Positions 8,867-18,250 of a stretch of DNA of 64,000 nt are shown here, in pieces (positions within the stretch are counted from its first letter, which is position 1; each line of letters begins with the position of its first letter). Source of the stretch: Cyclobacterium salsum. Its GTDB lineage: Bacteria > Bacteroidota > Bacteroidia > Cytophagales > Cyclobacteriaceae. The DNA lies in assembly GCF_010119245.1 (NCBI RefSeq), contig NZ_WNKG01000003.1, positions 1-64,000 on the forward strand, given 5' to 3'. A model generated the notes under the pieces. The model had not been told where the DNA came from. It searched no databases and saw only the letters and a list, made by a program, of their open reading frames with translations. A program made the translations under genes and the position numbers.

Positions 8867-9091
8867 CCGGAACCTAGTACGAAATCGTTCAAACGAACCA
8901 AATTGTCCTATATTAAAATCGAACTCAGGATAGTAGTATCCCTTACATGTCCTTCCATCCCTTATAGGTTCCATTTTTTCAGAGAATTTTAGGCTCCTAT
9001 AAGCCTATTCGCATTGCTAACATGTGTATATGGTTCCCTATTTCTAATCCGTTTACCTCACCCCATGATTAACCCGTATCAGTGATCCAGA

Positions 9092-9517
9092 TTAATATTC
9101 CTTACGAAAGGTATACCGTAAGCCTACCAGTGCCCGAAAGCTAAAATGAAAGGCATAGAGCGGTGTCGCCTCCAATACCAGGGCAAATTGCCGGTGCTCT
9201 TGGATGGGTTTGATGCTCAGCCCAACCGGTACTCCAAATCTGCCTTCATCCATTTCGGAATAGCCGACCATAAGCCCCGCATGCACATTGTACCAATCGG
9301 TTTGTTTCAGATTGTAATGCCCCAGGGCTTCCAGGCCCAGGTAGGGGTTTATTTCGCCTCCTGCCAGGATACGGGCCTCTCCGAAAAAGGGATTTTCAGG
9401 ATCCGTTCCCACACCAATGTGGCTTAAAATCCCTCCCTGATACAAGCCCACCTGTACCTGGGAATAAGCCGTTGAAAAAAGACCAAATACTAAAAATAAC
9501 AGGAATACCTTTCGCAT
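9092..9517 (-). CDS. Small exported outer-membrane beta-barrel-like protein
   Basis: 141 aa. A Sec signal peptide (about 1-20, ending AYSQ) is followed by short alternating hydrophobic/aromatic strands: VQVGLYQGGILSHIGVG, INPYLGLEALGHYNL, YNVHAGLMVGYSEM and a final ALVGLRYTFRKEY. This pattern fits a small 6-8-stranded beta-barrel or porin-like outer-membrane protein of the kind common in Bacteroidota. I do not recognise a specific family. It stands alone between two repeat clusters. Confidence 0.6.
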   Translation of the reverse strand: MRKVFLLFLVFGLFSTAYSQVQVGLYQGGILSHIGVGTDPENPFFGEARILAGGEINPYLGLEALGHYNLKQTDWYNVHAGLMVGYSEMDEGRFGVPVGLSIKPIQEHRQFALVLEATPLYAFHFSFRALVGLRYTFRKEY

Positions 9518-10008
9518 ATAAAGTTGGATTTTGATTAGGCTGCAAATATAATGAAAAATGTCGTTTAAAGAAGTTTTTCGTTTTGGCGCACCTAATGTAG
9601 TTGGTGGTAGGAGGCTTGAGTGCCGCTCGGAATCCGTTCTTGCCAGGCTCTTTGACTAGGTCTGGCATGCGTCAAAGCTGTCAGGGGCCCAGGAAAGTTT
9701 AGTTTAAAAAGGGCTTATCGAACCAGGTGAAACTCTCCGGAGCCATTCGCCCATTTTTCTCCCGGTAAAAACCGGGATTTCGCTACCTTCAGCCGGAAGG
9801 AGGAGGATTTTAACGTAGAACTGGTTTTTTTCCGTTGCGACCATCAATTTTTTGAGCTATCTTCACTTTTCGATGCGCTTCCGACGGCGAAAAACGGTTC
9901 CATACACGTTTTGCGCTTAGACGAGAGGGCGAACTTATAAAATTCTTATTCTACAAAGCATTAGTAGATTTACTAACAAGATAACCAATGATTTACCAGG
10001 TAATGACA
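9518..10008. other. Intergenic region between two divergent exported-protein genes
   Basis: About 490 bp with no plausible gene, hairpin or repeat that I can support. It should carry the promoters of both flanking genes. Confidence 0.4.
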
Positions 10009-10926
10009 ATGAAAAAGACAATTTACACCTTACTTTTCTTTCTTTTTACGGGCAGTATATTTGCTCAGAGCCAAAAAGATTTTCCAGTAACGGAGGAATG
10101 GCTTGAGAAAATAGAATCATTGGCCCCTTCCGATACAAGAATACAAGCATCGGTAAAAAAGGTGCTGGTTTTTTCCCAACACACCGGATTTTATCATTGG
10201 ACGATTCCCCATAATGATGAACTGCTGAAAATAATGGCCAAGAAAACAGGTGCTTTCGAGATTACCATCGCCCGGGATATTGACAGTTTCGACAAGAAGA
10301 ATTTAAAGCAATACGATGCCGTCATCCTTAATAATTCCAACCCTTCCGGTCCGGATCGGGACCTTTTCGCAGATCTCCTGAAAAAAAATTCCAGCTATGA
10401 TGAGGCGACCATCGCTGAATTGTCTGCGCAATACGAGAATAACCTAATGGAATATGTAGCCAAAGGTGGGGGATTAATGATCCTGCACGGAGCGATCACG
10501 GTGCAAAACAATTCGGAAAAGTTCAGCGCCATGGTGGGAGGGAGCTTTGACTACCACCCCAAGCAACAAGAGATGCACGTGAAAGAGGTAGACTCGAATC
10601 ATCCCCTGGTACAAGCCTTTGAAGGCAATGGCTTTACCCATATTGACGAACCCTACTTTTTTAAGAATGCCTATTTTGATTACAATTTCAGACCGCTCTT
10701 GTACATCGAAGCCGATCAATTAGAAGGAAAAAGAGCGGAAGTCAGCAACAATACCATTTACGTAGCCTGGATCAAAAAACATGGTAAGGGACGGGTGTTT
10801 TATACTTCCCCTTCTCATAACGCCCAAAGTATGGACAATCCGGAGTTGCTTCAGTTTTTCCTGGATGGCATGCAGTACGTAGTGGGCGACCTGAAAGCAG
10901 ATGACAGCCCGATGGAGGTTAATTAA
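10009..10926 (+). CDS. Exported ThuA-domain protein
   Basis: 305 aa from the ATG at 10009. I prefer this start over ATGs at 9988 and 10003 because MKKTIYTLLFFLFTGSIFAQ is a clean signal peptide. The mature part is a ThuA (trehalose-utilisation-type) glutamine-amidotransferase-like fold: KVLVFSQHTGFYHWTIPHND (strand 1 and the FxHxxIP segment), YDAVILNN, GGGLMILHGA, GGSFDYHPKQQEMHV, NHPLVQAF and HGKGRVFYTSPSHNAQS. Exported ThuA proteins are often found in sugar-utilisation settings, but their chemistry is poorly known. Here it is monocistronic and is bracketed, together with the small outer-membrane protein gene, by the two palindrome clusters. Confidence 0.85.
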   Translation: MKKTIYTLLFFLFTGSIFAQSQKDFPVTEEWLEKIESLAPSDTRIQASVKKVLVFSQHTGFYHWTIPHNDELLKIMAKKTGAFEITIARDIDSFDKKNLKQYDAVILNNSNPSGPDRDLFADLLKKNSSYDEATIAELSAQYENNLMEYVAKGGGLMILHGAITVQNNSEKFSAMVGGSFDYHPKQQEMHVKEVDSNHPLVQAFEGNGFTHIDEPYFFKNAYFDYNFRPLLYIEADQLEGKRAEVSNNTIYVAWIKKHGKGRVFYTSPSHNAQSMDNPELLQFFLDGMQYVVGDLKADDSPMEVN

Positions 10927-11037
10927 GCTAGCGTTTTCAAATAGAGAGCGAAGGCATTGGTTTCGTGCATCGATCTAACCCGCCAGACGACGGGTCTTTT
11001 AGGAATTCGCTTGATTCCTTACCCTTATTTCATCAAA

Positions 11038-11076
11038 GAGCCGCATCCTTGTTTAGGGGCGGTTTTTTGGTTTTTG
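11038..11076 (+). terminator. Possible terminator downstream of the ThuA gene
   Basis: A CCGC...GCGG stem with imperfect interior (GCCGCATCC / GGGGCGG) is followed by TTTTTTGGTTTTTG. The stem is weak, so this is tentative. Confidence 0.3.
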
Positions 11077-11168
11077 CGGTTCCCAACGCCAGACATTCAG
11101 ACAGGGTACCTCGTCTACTCAGTCCACAAAGGTTTCTTTGATTACCCCCTTCTGGGATCAATAGTATG

Positions 11169-11533
11169 ACCCAATCTCCAGAAGAGTTATGCTTACAACG
11201 CATGCAATTCCGATTCAACCCCATCCGGGGTTGGAAGACATTTGGTGATCCACGAGCCGTGGGCTGCACCCACGGTTAGTATTGTTCAGGCCCTTCAGGC
11301 CTGCCTTTACTGAGGGAATCAACAAGGACTAAGAAAAGTTTCTAGAAAAAATTACTTCCTATTGAGCCCAATCCAATGGAGTGAAGTCTCGCATCAATTC
11401 CCCGGAGACAAGCCGCCATTCGCCTCCGAAGCCTGAAAGGCTTCAACAACAATAACCCCGGGCGAAACCCGGGGATCATGAGCCGGTCTATCCTGCCCGC
11501 AACCCGGGAGTGGGTTAAACATTTCGAAAAAGC
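11169..11533. repeat. Palindrome-cluster repeat, copy 2
   Basis: Direct repeat of 8499-8866 with the same order of palindromes: CAACCCCATCCGGGGTTG, CCGTGGGCTGCACCCACGG, CAGGCCCTTCAGGCCTG, GAAGCCTGAAAGGCTTC, CCCCGGGCGAAACCCGGGG and AACCCGGGAGTGGGTT. Several substitutions relative to copy 1 keep or improve pairing, which suggests that hairpin structure, rather than sequence alone, is maintained. Confidence 0.8.
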
Positions 11534-11652
11534 ATTGTATTTTTCGTAACTTTCTTTAAACGCTAACTCCTTGATCTAATGAGCGGTTACAGACAAGTAC
11601 ACTACCCTTCAGTAGTAGGAAATAAAAATAGAAACGAAACCATTCCCAATAC

Positions 11653-13998
11653 TCATTTCTTCGTCTTCTTTTTCGATGCAGCGGCTTTCTTGGGCTTGGC
11701 TTTTCCCTTTTTGGCCTCTCCCTGGTTCTCGATTATATCTATGGTTTCGGCATAGGTAAGGGATTCCGCCTCTTTGTCTTTGGGGATCTTGAAGTTGTTT
11801 TTACCCATTTTGATATAGGGTCCCCAGCGACCGTTCAGGATCTGTAGTTCGGGGTTTTCGTCAAAGGACTTGATATGCTTTTTGGCATCGGCTTCTCGCT
11901 TAGCCTTGATCAGTTCGATCGCTTCCTCCTCGGTGACGGAAAGGGGATCGTATTCTTTACCCAGGGAAACAAACTTCCCATCGTGCCGGATATAGGGACC
12001 AAAACGGCCAATGGCCGCTACAATCTTCTTGTCCTCAAAATGCCCCACATCCCGGGGTAATTTGAAGAGTTCCAGCGCATCTTCCAGGGTCATGCTTTCG
12101 ATAAACTGCCCTTTCAGCATGCTGGCAAATTGTTTTTCCTCGTCTTCCTGCTCACCAATCTGCACCAGCGGGCCAAATTTACCCAAACGGGCAATAATCT
12201 TTTTGCCGGTTTTGGGGTCGATACCCAGTTCCTTAGAGGAATTGACATCGGTACGTTTGATGTTTTCCGTTTGCTCTACCTTGGAGTGGAAAGCTCCATA
12301 AAAGTTCTGTATCATTTCCTCCCAGGGCTGCTCACCATGGGCAATGTGGTCAAATTCCTTTTCTACCTTGGCGGTAAAGGAAAAATCAATCACATTGGGA
12401 AAATGTTCGACCAGAAAATCGTTGACCACCATGGCAATATTGGTGGGAAAGAGCTTGTTTTTCTCTGTCCCGGTGGTTTCGGTTTTATCTGCAGAGATGA
12501 ATTCCCCGTCTTTGATCACCATTTCGCTGTACTTTCGGGGCGTTCCTTCCCTGGATTCCTTCAGTACGTAGTTTCGCTTTTGAATGGTGGAAATGGTCGG
12601 TGCATAGGTGGACGGACGTCCGATACCCATCTCTTCCAATTTTTTTACCAAGGAGGCTTCCGTGTACCGCGCAGGTGGACGGGTAAAGGACTGCCGGCCC
12701 TTCATTTCGATCAGTTCCAATTCCTGTCCCACGGTCAAAGGTGGTAGCAGGCCTTTGGCGGTGGATTCTTCCTCGTCTTCCTCGTCCGTGCTTTCCAGGT
12801 ACACTTTCAGGAACCCCTGAAATTTGATAACCTCTCCGCTGGCGCTCAGGGTTTGATCAGCATTGGAGATGGCGATGGAAACATTCGTTTTTTCCAGTTG
12901 GGCATCTGCCATCTGGGAGGCAATGGCCCGCTTCCAGATCAGTTCGTACAGGCGCTGCTCGTTGCGGTCCTTACCGGCTTCGGTGACCGAAAAGTCGGTG
13001 GGACGAATCGCTTCGTGTGCCTCCTGCGCTCCCTCGGATTTGGAAGTGAATTTGCGTTTGTGGTGGTATTCATTTCCAAAAGCACCCTTAATTTCGTCCT
13101 CAGCACTTTTCAACGCATCCTCGGAAAGGTTCACGCTATCGGTACGCATGTAGGTGATCTTACCGGATTCGTAGAGCTTCTGGGCAATGTTCATGGTCTG
13201 TGCCACCGAGAAGTACAGCTTTCTACTGGCCTCTTGTTGCAGGGTAGAGGTGGTAAAGGGGGCGGCCGGTGTTTTTTTCGCTGGCTTGGTTTCCAGGGAT
13301 TTGATGGAAAAATCGGCCTCCAGGCAATTTTTCAGAAAGGCCTCTGCCTCTTCCTTTTTATCGAATTTCTTGGGCAATTCCGCCTGCAGTTGCTTGCCTT
13401 CCACATCAAACAGAGCGGTAATTTTATAAGAGGAGGTGGCATCGAATTTTTCGATTTCCCGCTCCCGGTCCACGATAAAGCGCACGGCTACGGACTGCAC
13501 CCGGCCAGCGGAAAGGCCCGCTTTTATTTTTTTCCATAATACCGGGGAAAGCTCAAAACCCACCAGCCGGTCCAGAATACGTCGGGCTTGCTGGGCGTTG
13601 ACCAGGTCCAGGTCGATTTGACGGGGAGATTCCAGGGCCTTGATAATAGCGGTTTTGGTGATTTCCCGGAATACAATTCGTTTGGTATTTTCGTCTTTTA
13701 GGTTGAGAACTTCCTTTAAATGCCAGGAAATGGCCTCTCCTTCGCGGTCATCGTCACTTGCCAGGAAGATGGTCTCTGCCTCCTTCACTAATTTTTTTAA
13801 TTCCCGGATTACTTCCTTTTTATCCGGGCTGACCTCGTAGGTAGGCTTGAATTTATTTTTGATGTCAATCGCATTTTCTCCTTTCGGCAGATCCCGAACA
13901 TGCCCGTAACTGGAAGTGACTTTAAAGTCCTTTCCAAGATAACCTTCTATGGTCTTGGCTTTTGCAGGGGACTCGACAATGACTAAATTCTTTGGCAT
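11653..13998 (-). CDS. topA: DNA topoisomerase I (type IA)
   Basis: 781 aa. Relaxes negative supercoils through a 5'-phosphotyrosyl intermediate. The N-terminal TOPRIM domain shows KNLVIVESPAKAKTIEGYLG and the metal-binding SDDDREGEAI (acidic residues 82-84, 86). ARRILDRLVGFELSP and LSAGRVQSVAVR (162-173) belong to domain IV, and the active-site tyrosine is Tyr283 in ITYMRTDSVNLS. The central RPSTYAPTISTIQKR is followed by C-terminal TopA repeats (LGIDPKTGKKIIARLGKFGPLVQIG, IVAAIGRFGPYIRHDGKF, LQILNGRWGPYIKMGKNNFKI) of the zinc-less Bacteroidota type, and by a lysine-rich tail that probably binds DNA. Single gene with its own promoter; sixA is divergent about 160 bp away. Confidence 0.96.
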   Translation of the reverse strand: MPKNLVIVESPAKAKTIEGYLGKDFKVTSSYGHVRDLPKGENAIDIKNKFKPTYEVSPDKKEVIRELKKLVKEAETIFLASDDDREGEAISWHLKEVLNLKDENTKRIVFREITKTAIIKALESPRQIDLDLVNAQQARRILDRLVGFELSPVLWKKIKAGLSAGRVQSVAVRFIVDREREIEKFDATSSYKITALFDVEGKQLQAELPKKFDKKEEAEAFLKNCLEADFSIKSLETKPAKKTPAAPFTTSTLQQEASRKLYFSVAQTMNIAQKLYESGKITYMRTDSVNLSEDALKSAEDEIKGAFGNEYHHKRKFTSKSEGAQEAHEAIRPTDFSVTEAGKDRNEQRLYELIWKRAIASQMADAQLEKTNVSIAISNADQTLSASGEVIKFQGFLKVYLESTDEEDEEESTAKGLLPPLTVGQELELIEMKGRQSFTRPPARYTEASLVKKLEEMGIGRPSTYAPTISTIQKRNYVLKESREGTPRKYSEMVIKDGEFISADKTETTGTEKNKLFPTNIAMVVNDFLVEHFPNVIDFSFTAKVEKEFDHIAHGEQPWEEMIQNFYGAFHSKVEQTENIKRTDVNSSKELGIDPKTGKKIIARLGKFGPLVQIGEQEDEEKQFASMLKGQFIESMTLEDALELFKLPRDVGHFEDKKIVAAIGRFGPYIRHDGKFVSLGKEYDPLSVTEEEAIELIKAKREADAKKHIKSFDENPELQILNGRWGPYIKMGKNNFKIPKDKEAESLTYAETIDIIENQGEAKKGKAKPKKAAASKKKTKK

Positions 13999-14161
13999 GG
14001 TTGATTTCGTTAAAGATAAAAGTACATGGGACCAGGTAATTCTCCGCTAATTAAGGCCTAAAAATAGATGTCATATAATTAGCTTCCAAATATTCCTCCC
14101 ATCCAATTTTTATTGCCCACGTAAAATCTACATATTTAATTTTCAAAGAACAGACCAACGA

Positions 14162-14644
14162 ATGCTTATGGTTAAGGAACTACTATTGGCCCGACACGGG
14201 CAGGCGGAAGCTCCCTCTTTCGCAGTGGACGATAAGGACAGGAAACTGACTTCTGCCGGTATGCAACAATTACAGCGGCTGGGGAAATTGCTGGCCATCA
14301 ACCGTCAAGCCTGCGATTACCTGGTCCACAGTCCTGCAACACGCTGCCGGCATACGGCCGAGATCCTTGCGCGGGAATTGAAAGTCAAAACCCTGGTTTC
14401 CGTTTCCAGTATCTATCGGGCCGGGCGGGAAGAATTGCTACGGGTAATCACTGATTTTCCTCCGGGCGTAAATCATGGGATCCTGGTAGGGCATAACCCT
14501 GCCATTAGTCAGATGGCCGCCTACCTTACCGGCGAATCCCACCTGGTATTCTCTCCCGGGATGATGGCACGCATACATTTTCAGGAGCTGGATTGGGTCG
14601 CGGTATCCAAAGATGCAGGTACCCTGGAGGAAATCCTGCAATAA
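14162..14644 (+). CDS. SixA-like phosphohistidine phosphatase
   Basis: 160 aa. Histidine phosphatase superfamily (branch 1, SixA-type): the catalytic LLARHGQAEAP motif lies at residues 8-18 (phospho-acceptor His12), then KLTSAGMQQLQRLGKLL, the second arginine in VHSPATRCRHTAEILA, and the second histidine in GILVGHNPAISQMA. Length is typical of SixA, which dephosphorylates phosphohistidine domains; the target here is unknown. An alternative ATG lies two codons in (14168). The agmatinase-family gene starts 54 bp downstream, so they may be co-transcribed. Confidence 0.85.
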   Translation: MLMVKELLLARHGQAEAPSFAVDDKDRKLTSAGMQQLQRLGKLLAINRQACDYLVHSPATRCRHTAEILARELKVKTLVSVSSIYRAGREELLRVITDFPPGVNHGILVGHNPAISQMAAYLTGESHLVFSPGMMARIHFQELDWVAVSKDAGTLEEILQ

Positions 14645-14698
14645 CCCACTTCAGGTTTCTTCGGTTATTTTTCAATTCGTTCAATACAATCCACACAC

Positions 14699-15766
14699 AT
14701 GTCAGATAGAAATGCGCCTATTACTAATTTTGACCCAAATGGCTTGGGGATCTCAGGAAAATTGTTTGGACTTCCCTTCGAGCCCGAAAACAGCCAATTG
14801 ACGATACTACCCGTGCCCTGGGAGGTGACGGTGTCTTACAGCTCGGGTACGGCAAGGGGAGCCGCAGCCATTCTTGAAGCTTCCGTTCAGGTGGATTTGT
14901 TTCAAGAAGACATCCGCGATGCCTGGAAGCTGGGAATCTCCATGCTGCCGATAGATCAGGATATCGAAGCAGCAAATAACAAGTACCGATTTCTGGCCGA
15001 AAACTACATCCAATGGTTGCAGGCCGGTTCGCAGCCGGATCAGGACGAACGTTTTGCAGCCGTTCCGGAAATTATCAACGGTGCCTGCCGGGAAATGAAC
15101 GATTGGGTGTACCGGCAGGCAAAAGGTCAATTGGATCAAGGCAAATTGGTGGGCTTACTGGGTGGGGACCATAGCACCCCCTTAGGCCTGGTCCAGGCCC
15201 TGGCAGAACGAGACGAAGCTTTTGGTATCCTGCAAATCGATGCGCACGCCGATTTGCGGACGGCTTACGAAGGCTTCGAATTTTCCCATGCGTCGATTGC
15301 CCACAATTTTCTAAAAATACCGCAGCTGCAGCGACTGGTACAGGTTGGGGTTCGGGATTTCTGCGAACAGGAATGGAATCTCAGCCAAGCCGATGCCCGT
15401 TGCCGGATGTTTACCGACAGCAATTTAAAGGAGCAATTGTTCCGGGGCAAAACCTGGGATACCCTTTGCCAGGAAATCATCGCAGAATTGCCGGAGCAGG
15501 TATACCTTAGCGTCGATATAGACGGGTTAATTCCCCAGTTGTGTCCGAATACTGGCACCCCGGTGCCCGGTGGACTGGATTACCAGCAACTGATGCATTT
15601 AATTAAATTGTTGGTCACATCCGGCAGGAAACTAATTGGATTTGACCTGGTAGAAGTAGCACCTGGTACGGATGGAGGGGAATGGGATGCCAACGTCGGT
15701 GCCCGTGTCTTATACCGGATCGCCAATCTGGCCGCCGTCTCGCAGGGCAAGTTGGATTGGGCTTAG
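14699..15766 (+). CDS. Agmatinase/arginase-family ureohydrolase
   Basis: 355 aa. Binuclear-manganese ureohydrolase fold. Metal-ligand motifs are GGDHSTPLG (His near residue 157), IDAHADLR (Asp/His/Asp near 180-184) and SVDIDGLIP (Asp pair near 268-270). Other family motifs are PWEVTVSYSSGTARGAAAIL near the N-terminus and GFDLVEVAPG near 314. This set fits the agmatinase/formimidoylglutamase/arginase superfamily; the longer length and an insertion (about residues 95-130) are usual for the Bacteroidota subgroup annotated as agmatinase-family. Substrate cannot be assigned from sequence alone. The MATE gene follows on the same strand. Confidence 0.85.
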   Translation: MSDRNAPITNFDPNGLGISGKLFGLPFEPENSQLTILPVPWEVTVSYSSGTARGAAAILEASVQVDLFQEDIRDAWKLGISMLPIDQDIEAANNKYRFLAENYIQWLQAGSQPDQDERFAAVPEIINGACREMNDWVYRQAKGQLDQGKLVGLLGGDHSTPLGLVQALAERDEAFGILQIDAHADLRTAYEGFEFSHASIAHNFLKIPQLQRLVQVGVRDFCEQEWNLSQADARCRMFTDSNLKEQLFRGKTWDTLCQEIIAELPEQVYLSVDIDGLIPQLCPNTGTPVPGGLDYQQLMHLIKLLVTSGRKLIGFDLVEVAPGTDGGEWDANVGARVLYRIANLAAVSQGKLDWA

Positions 15767-15896
15767 TGAAAAAATCCCTCCCGATCAGTGTCGGGAGCGA
15801 TTTAAGAACGTAATCCCAGTTAATCTAAATTTCCTTTCCTGTGACAAGAGAAAATCCGGCGCAATATTCCGATATTTGCTGCTCAATTTTTTTCTG

Positions 15897-17291
15897 ATGA
15901 AAAAGCGCGTTCCTTTCTGGCAATTAATCAGCGAATCCATTCGGGGTAAGGAGCAGGACTATACCCGTATCTCCATAAAAACGGGGATTGTGCTGCTGGC
16001 GGTTCCCATGATTCTGGAAATGATCATGGAATCCCTGTTTGCCGTGGTGGACATATTTTTTGTAGGCAGGCTGGGAGAGGACGCCGTGGCCACAGTGGGA
16101 CTTACCGAGGCCGTACTCACCATTATTTATTCGCTGGGAGTGGGCATCAGTATGGCTGGAACGGCCATGGTGGCCCGCCGCTTTGGTGAGAAAAACTATA
16201 AGCGGGCCGGTACCGTTGCTTTTCAATTGCTGCTGGTAGGCGTGGTCGCCTCCCTGGCGTTGGGGATGGGAGGATACGTTTACTCCGGGGAAATACTGGC
16301 CATCATGGGAGCGGAATTGGAGGTGTTGCAAATAGGAACGGCCTATACGGAAATCATTTTTGCTGGAAATACGGCCATTATGCTCTTGTTTCTAATCAAC
16401 GGGATTTTCAGGGGTGCCGGTGCGCCCCATCTGGCCATGCGGGCACTTTGGATTTCCAATGGCTTGAACATCGTTTTGGACCCCCTGTTGATTTTTGGCC
16501 TGGGTTCCTTCGAAGGCTTTGGCCTGGTAGGTGCTGCCTGGGCCACCACCATCGGAAGAAGTGTGGGCGTGCTGTACCAGGTATACCATTTGGTGAACGG
16601 CAAGCACCGCCTGGTCATTGGCCGGCAAAACCTGAAAGTTCGTTGGGTAACCCTTCAGAAAATCATTCGCATATCCGTCGGGGGAATGGGGCAGTTTCTG
16701 GTGGATTCGGCTGCCTGGATCGTGCTTACCCGAATCGCCGCAGAGTTTGGCAGTGCTGCGGTGGCCGGATATACCATTGCCTTCCGGATTTTGCTCTTTA
16801 GCCTGATGCCAGCCTGGGGGCTCTCCTCGGCTGCTGCCACGCTGGTGGGGCAGAACCTGGGGGCTGGGAAAGCCTTCCGGGCAGAACTTGCTACCTACCT
16901 GACAGCCCGCTACAACTTTATCTTCCTGGCCTGCGTCACCCTTGTTTACCTGCTGTTTGCAGATAGTCTGGCCGGCATATTTGTGCAAGGAGAGGAAGTG
17001 AGGGAAATTGCCGCTACTGGATTAAAAGTAACCGTTTTGGGGTATATCTTTTACGCGGTGGGCATGGTCATGGTACAAGCTTTTAATGGCGCTGGAGATA
17101 CCAGAACCCCTGCTTATATCAATGTGGGAGTGTTTTGGTTGCTGGAAATCCCCATGGCTTATGTCCTGGCAATTACCTTCCATTTGGGTACGCTGGGAAT
17201 TTTTAGCACGATTGCTTTTTGCCATTCCCTTCATGCTGTAATTGCGTTATGGTTTTTTAGAAAAGGGCGGTGGAAGTTTGCGAAGGCCTGA
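15897..17291 (+). CDS. MATE family multidrug/Na+ antiporter
   Basis: 464 aa from the ATG at 15897. The frame stays open 225 bp upstream into the previous gene, but that extension has no MATE similarity, whereas MKKRVPFWQLI leads directly into the first helix. About twelve hydrophobic helices are arranged as two MatE repeats, with VPMILEMIMESLFAVVDIFFVGRLG (helices 1-2) and the second-half counterpart ISVGGMGQFLVDSAAWIVLTRIA. Two short MATE-like blocks are GAGAPHLAMRALWISNGLNIVLDPLLIFG and LVGQNLGAGKA. Inner-membrane exporter; substrate unknown. Confidence 0.88.
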   Translation: MKKRVPFWQLISESIRGKEQDYTRISIKTGIVLLAVPMILEMIMESLFAVVDIFFVGRLGEDAVATVGLTEAVLTIIYSLGVGISMAGTAMVARRFGEKNYKRAGTVAFQLLLVGVVASLALGMGGYVYSGEILAIMGAELEVLQIGTAYTEIIFAGNTAIMLLFLINGIFRGAGAPHLAMRALWISNGLNIVLDPLLIFGLGSFEGFGLVGAAWATTIGRSVGVLYQVYHLVNGKHRLVIGRQNLKVRWVTLQKIIRISVGGMGQFLVDSAAWIVLTRIAAEFGSAAVAGYTIAFRILLFSLMPAWGLSSAAATLVGQNLGAGKAFRAELATYLTARYNFIFLACVTLVYLLFADSLAGIFVQGEEVREIAATGLKVTVLGYIFYAVGMVMVQAFNGAGDTRTPAYINVGVFWLLEIPMAYVLAITFHLGTLGIFSTIAFCHSLHAVIALWFFRKGRWKFAKA

Positions 17292-18185
17292 GCGTATTGA
17301 GAGAGGGGCTGACTTTGAGAAATGGAGACAAAGGGGCTGAGTGATTAAGAGAGGGGGAGACGGAGTGACTTTGATTCAGTGGGACTTATAGACAGTGACA
17401 TGATCGGCGCCCGTGGTTCCTGAGCTTGTCGGACTTTGACGGGCTCAGCCTAAAAAGGAAGCAGAGTCGGACTTCGACAGGCCCAGCGTAAAAAGGCATG
17501 ATGTGGTGATTGGATGAGCTGACAGTGGCGTCACTGCGAGAATTAACATTTTAAAAAACGCAGAAATCGGGATGACGGTATAATTTTGAAGTGATTATAT
17601 CATATTGAAAACCAAATACTTATAAAATACGTCATCGGTAGGGTGCAGACGTGAATTAATTCGAATGGTAGTGAACACTCCAGCACCCGCGGCAGTCTGT
17701 CGGGGTATGTGCTCGTCACTCGATCTCTATTTCATTTCTAGGACCTACTTGTGGATACGCTTCGGTTCAGATTGCTTCGCTGCGCTCGCAATGACGGTAA
17801 GGAGACTAAGAGATGCTGGGACGTAGGGACTTAGCGAGGGGGAGGGGCTTGGCTGCCACAGATAGCGAATAGGTGACGAACAAAAAAACAACCAAAGCCA
17901 TTACCCGTTGACTTGTCCTCCTGAAACAAACGACGACGGGGTAAAAACAAAACTACCGATCGTTCAGCAGATCGGTAGTTAGGTTAGGTAAAATAGGTAT
18001 TGATAAGGTAAATAGCTTTGTGAGTTATATCCTTTCAACAATGTAAAGCTAACCAATACGAATGGATTCGGGGGTACTCATTTGTAACCAAATAGGGTAT
18101 AAAATGTTGCATTGGGCCGAAAAAGGCTGTTCGTTGATTCTGATTGACTTTTGAAAATGGCTAGAATTCGTTTTGAGCTGCTTGC
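17292..18185. repeat. Repeat-rich non-coding region
   Basis: Several dispersed repeats and no gene. 17292-17395 is a purine-rich degenerate repeat (GAGAGGGGCTGA, GGGGCTGAGTGATTAAGAGA), roughly the reverse complement of the CTCTAAGTCTC tract at 43050-43127. 17420-17490 carries two copies of a GGACTT(T/C)GAC(G/A)GGC(T/C)CAGC block. 17529-17577 differs by one base from 42776-42824. 17631-17803 shares the CGTCATCGGTAG start, and holds in inverted orientation the GCAGTCTGTCGG and CAGATTGCTTCGCTGCGC blocks, of the 42582-42978 repeats. Confidence 0.7.
17945..17980 (-). terminator. Second minus-strand terminator downstream of the SusC/SusD pair
   Basis: AACTACCGATC (17951-17961) pairs perfectly with GATCGGTAGTT (17970-17980) around an 8-nt loop. 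Read on the minus strand the stem is followed by TTGTTTTTAC. It may back up the terminator at 18186. Confidence 0.6.
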
Positions 18186-18220
18186 AAAAAAAGCCGACTT
18201 ACAGGACGAAAGTCGGCTTT
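18186..18220 (-). terminator. Rho-independent terminator of the susCD operon
   Basis: AAAGCCGACTT (18190-18200) and AAGTCGGCTTT (18210-18220) form an 11-bp stem with a 9-nt loop. On the minus strand it ends in a T-run, 30 bp past the SusD stop. Confidence 0.85.
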
Positions 18221-18250
18221 GATGTTAATTTGATGAATTAACTCAGGGGT

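Noticed and set aside
8517-8901. Short minus-strand frames in the 8.5-8.9 kb intergenic region
   Set aside because: They lie entirely within the palindrome-cluster repeat and show no protein features.
12130-13539. Two sizeable plus-strand frames (12130-12747, 12853-13539) antisense to topA
   Set aside because: The topA motifs are intact on the other strand. The antisense frames are low-complexity mirrors of a charged coding sequence.
15672-15896. N-terminal extension of the MATE transporter
   Set aside because: It overlaps the end of the ureohydrolase gene in another frame and lacks membrane character. The ATG at 15897 fits the family.
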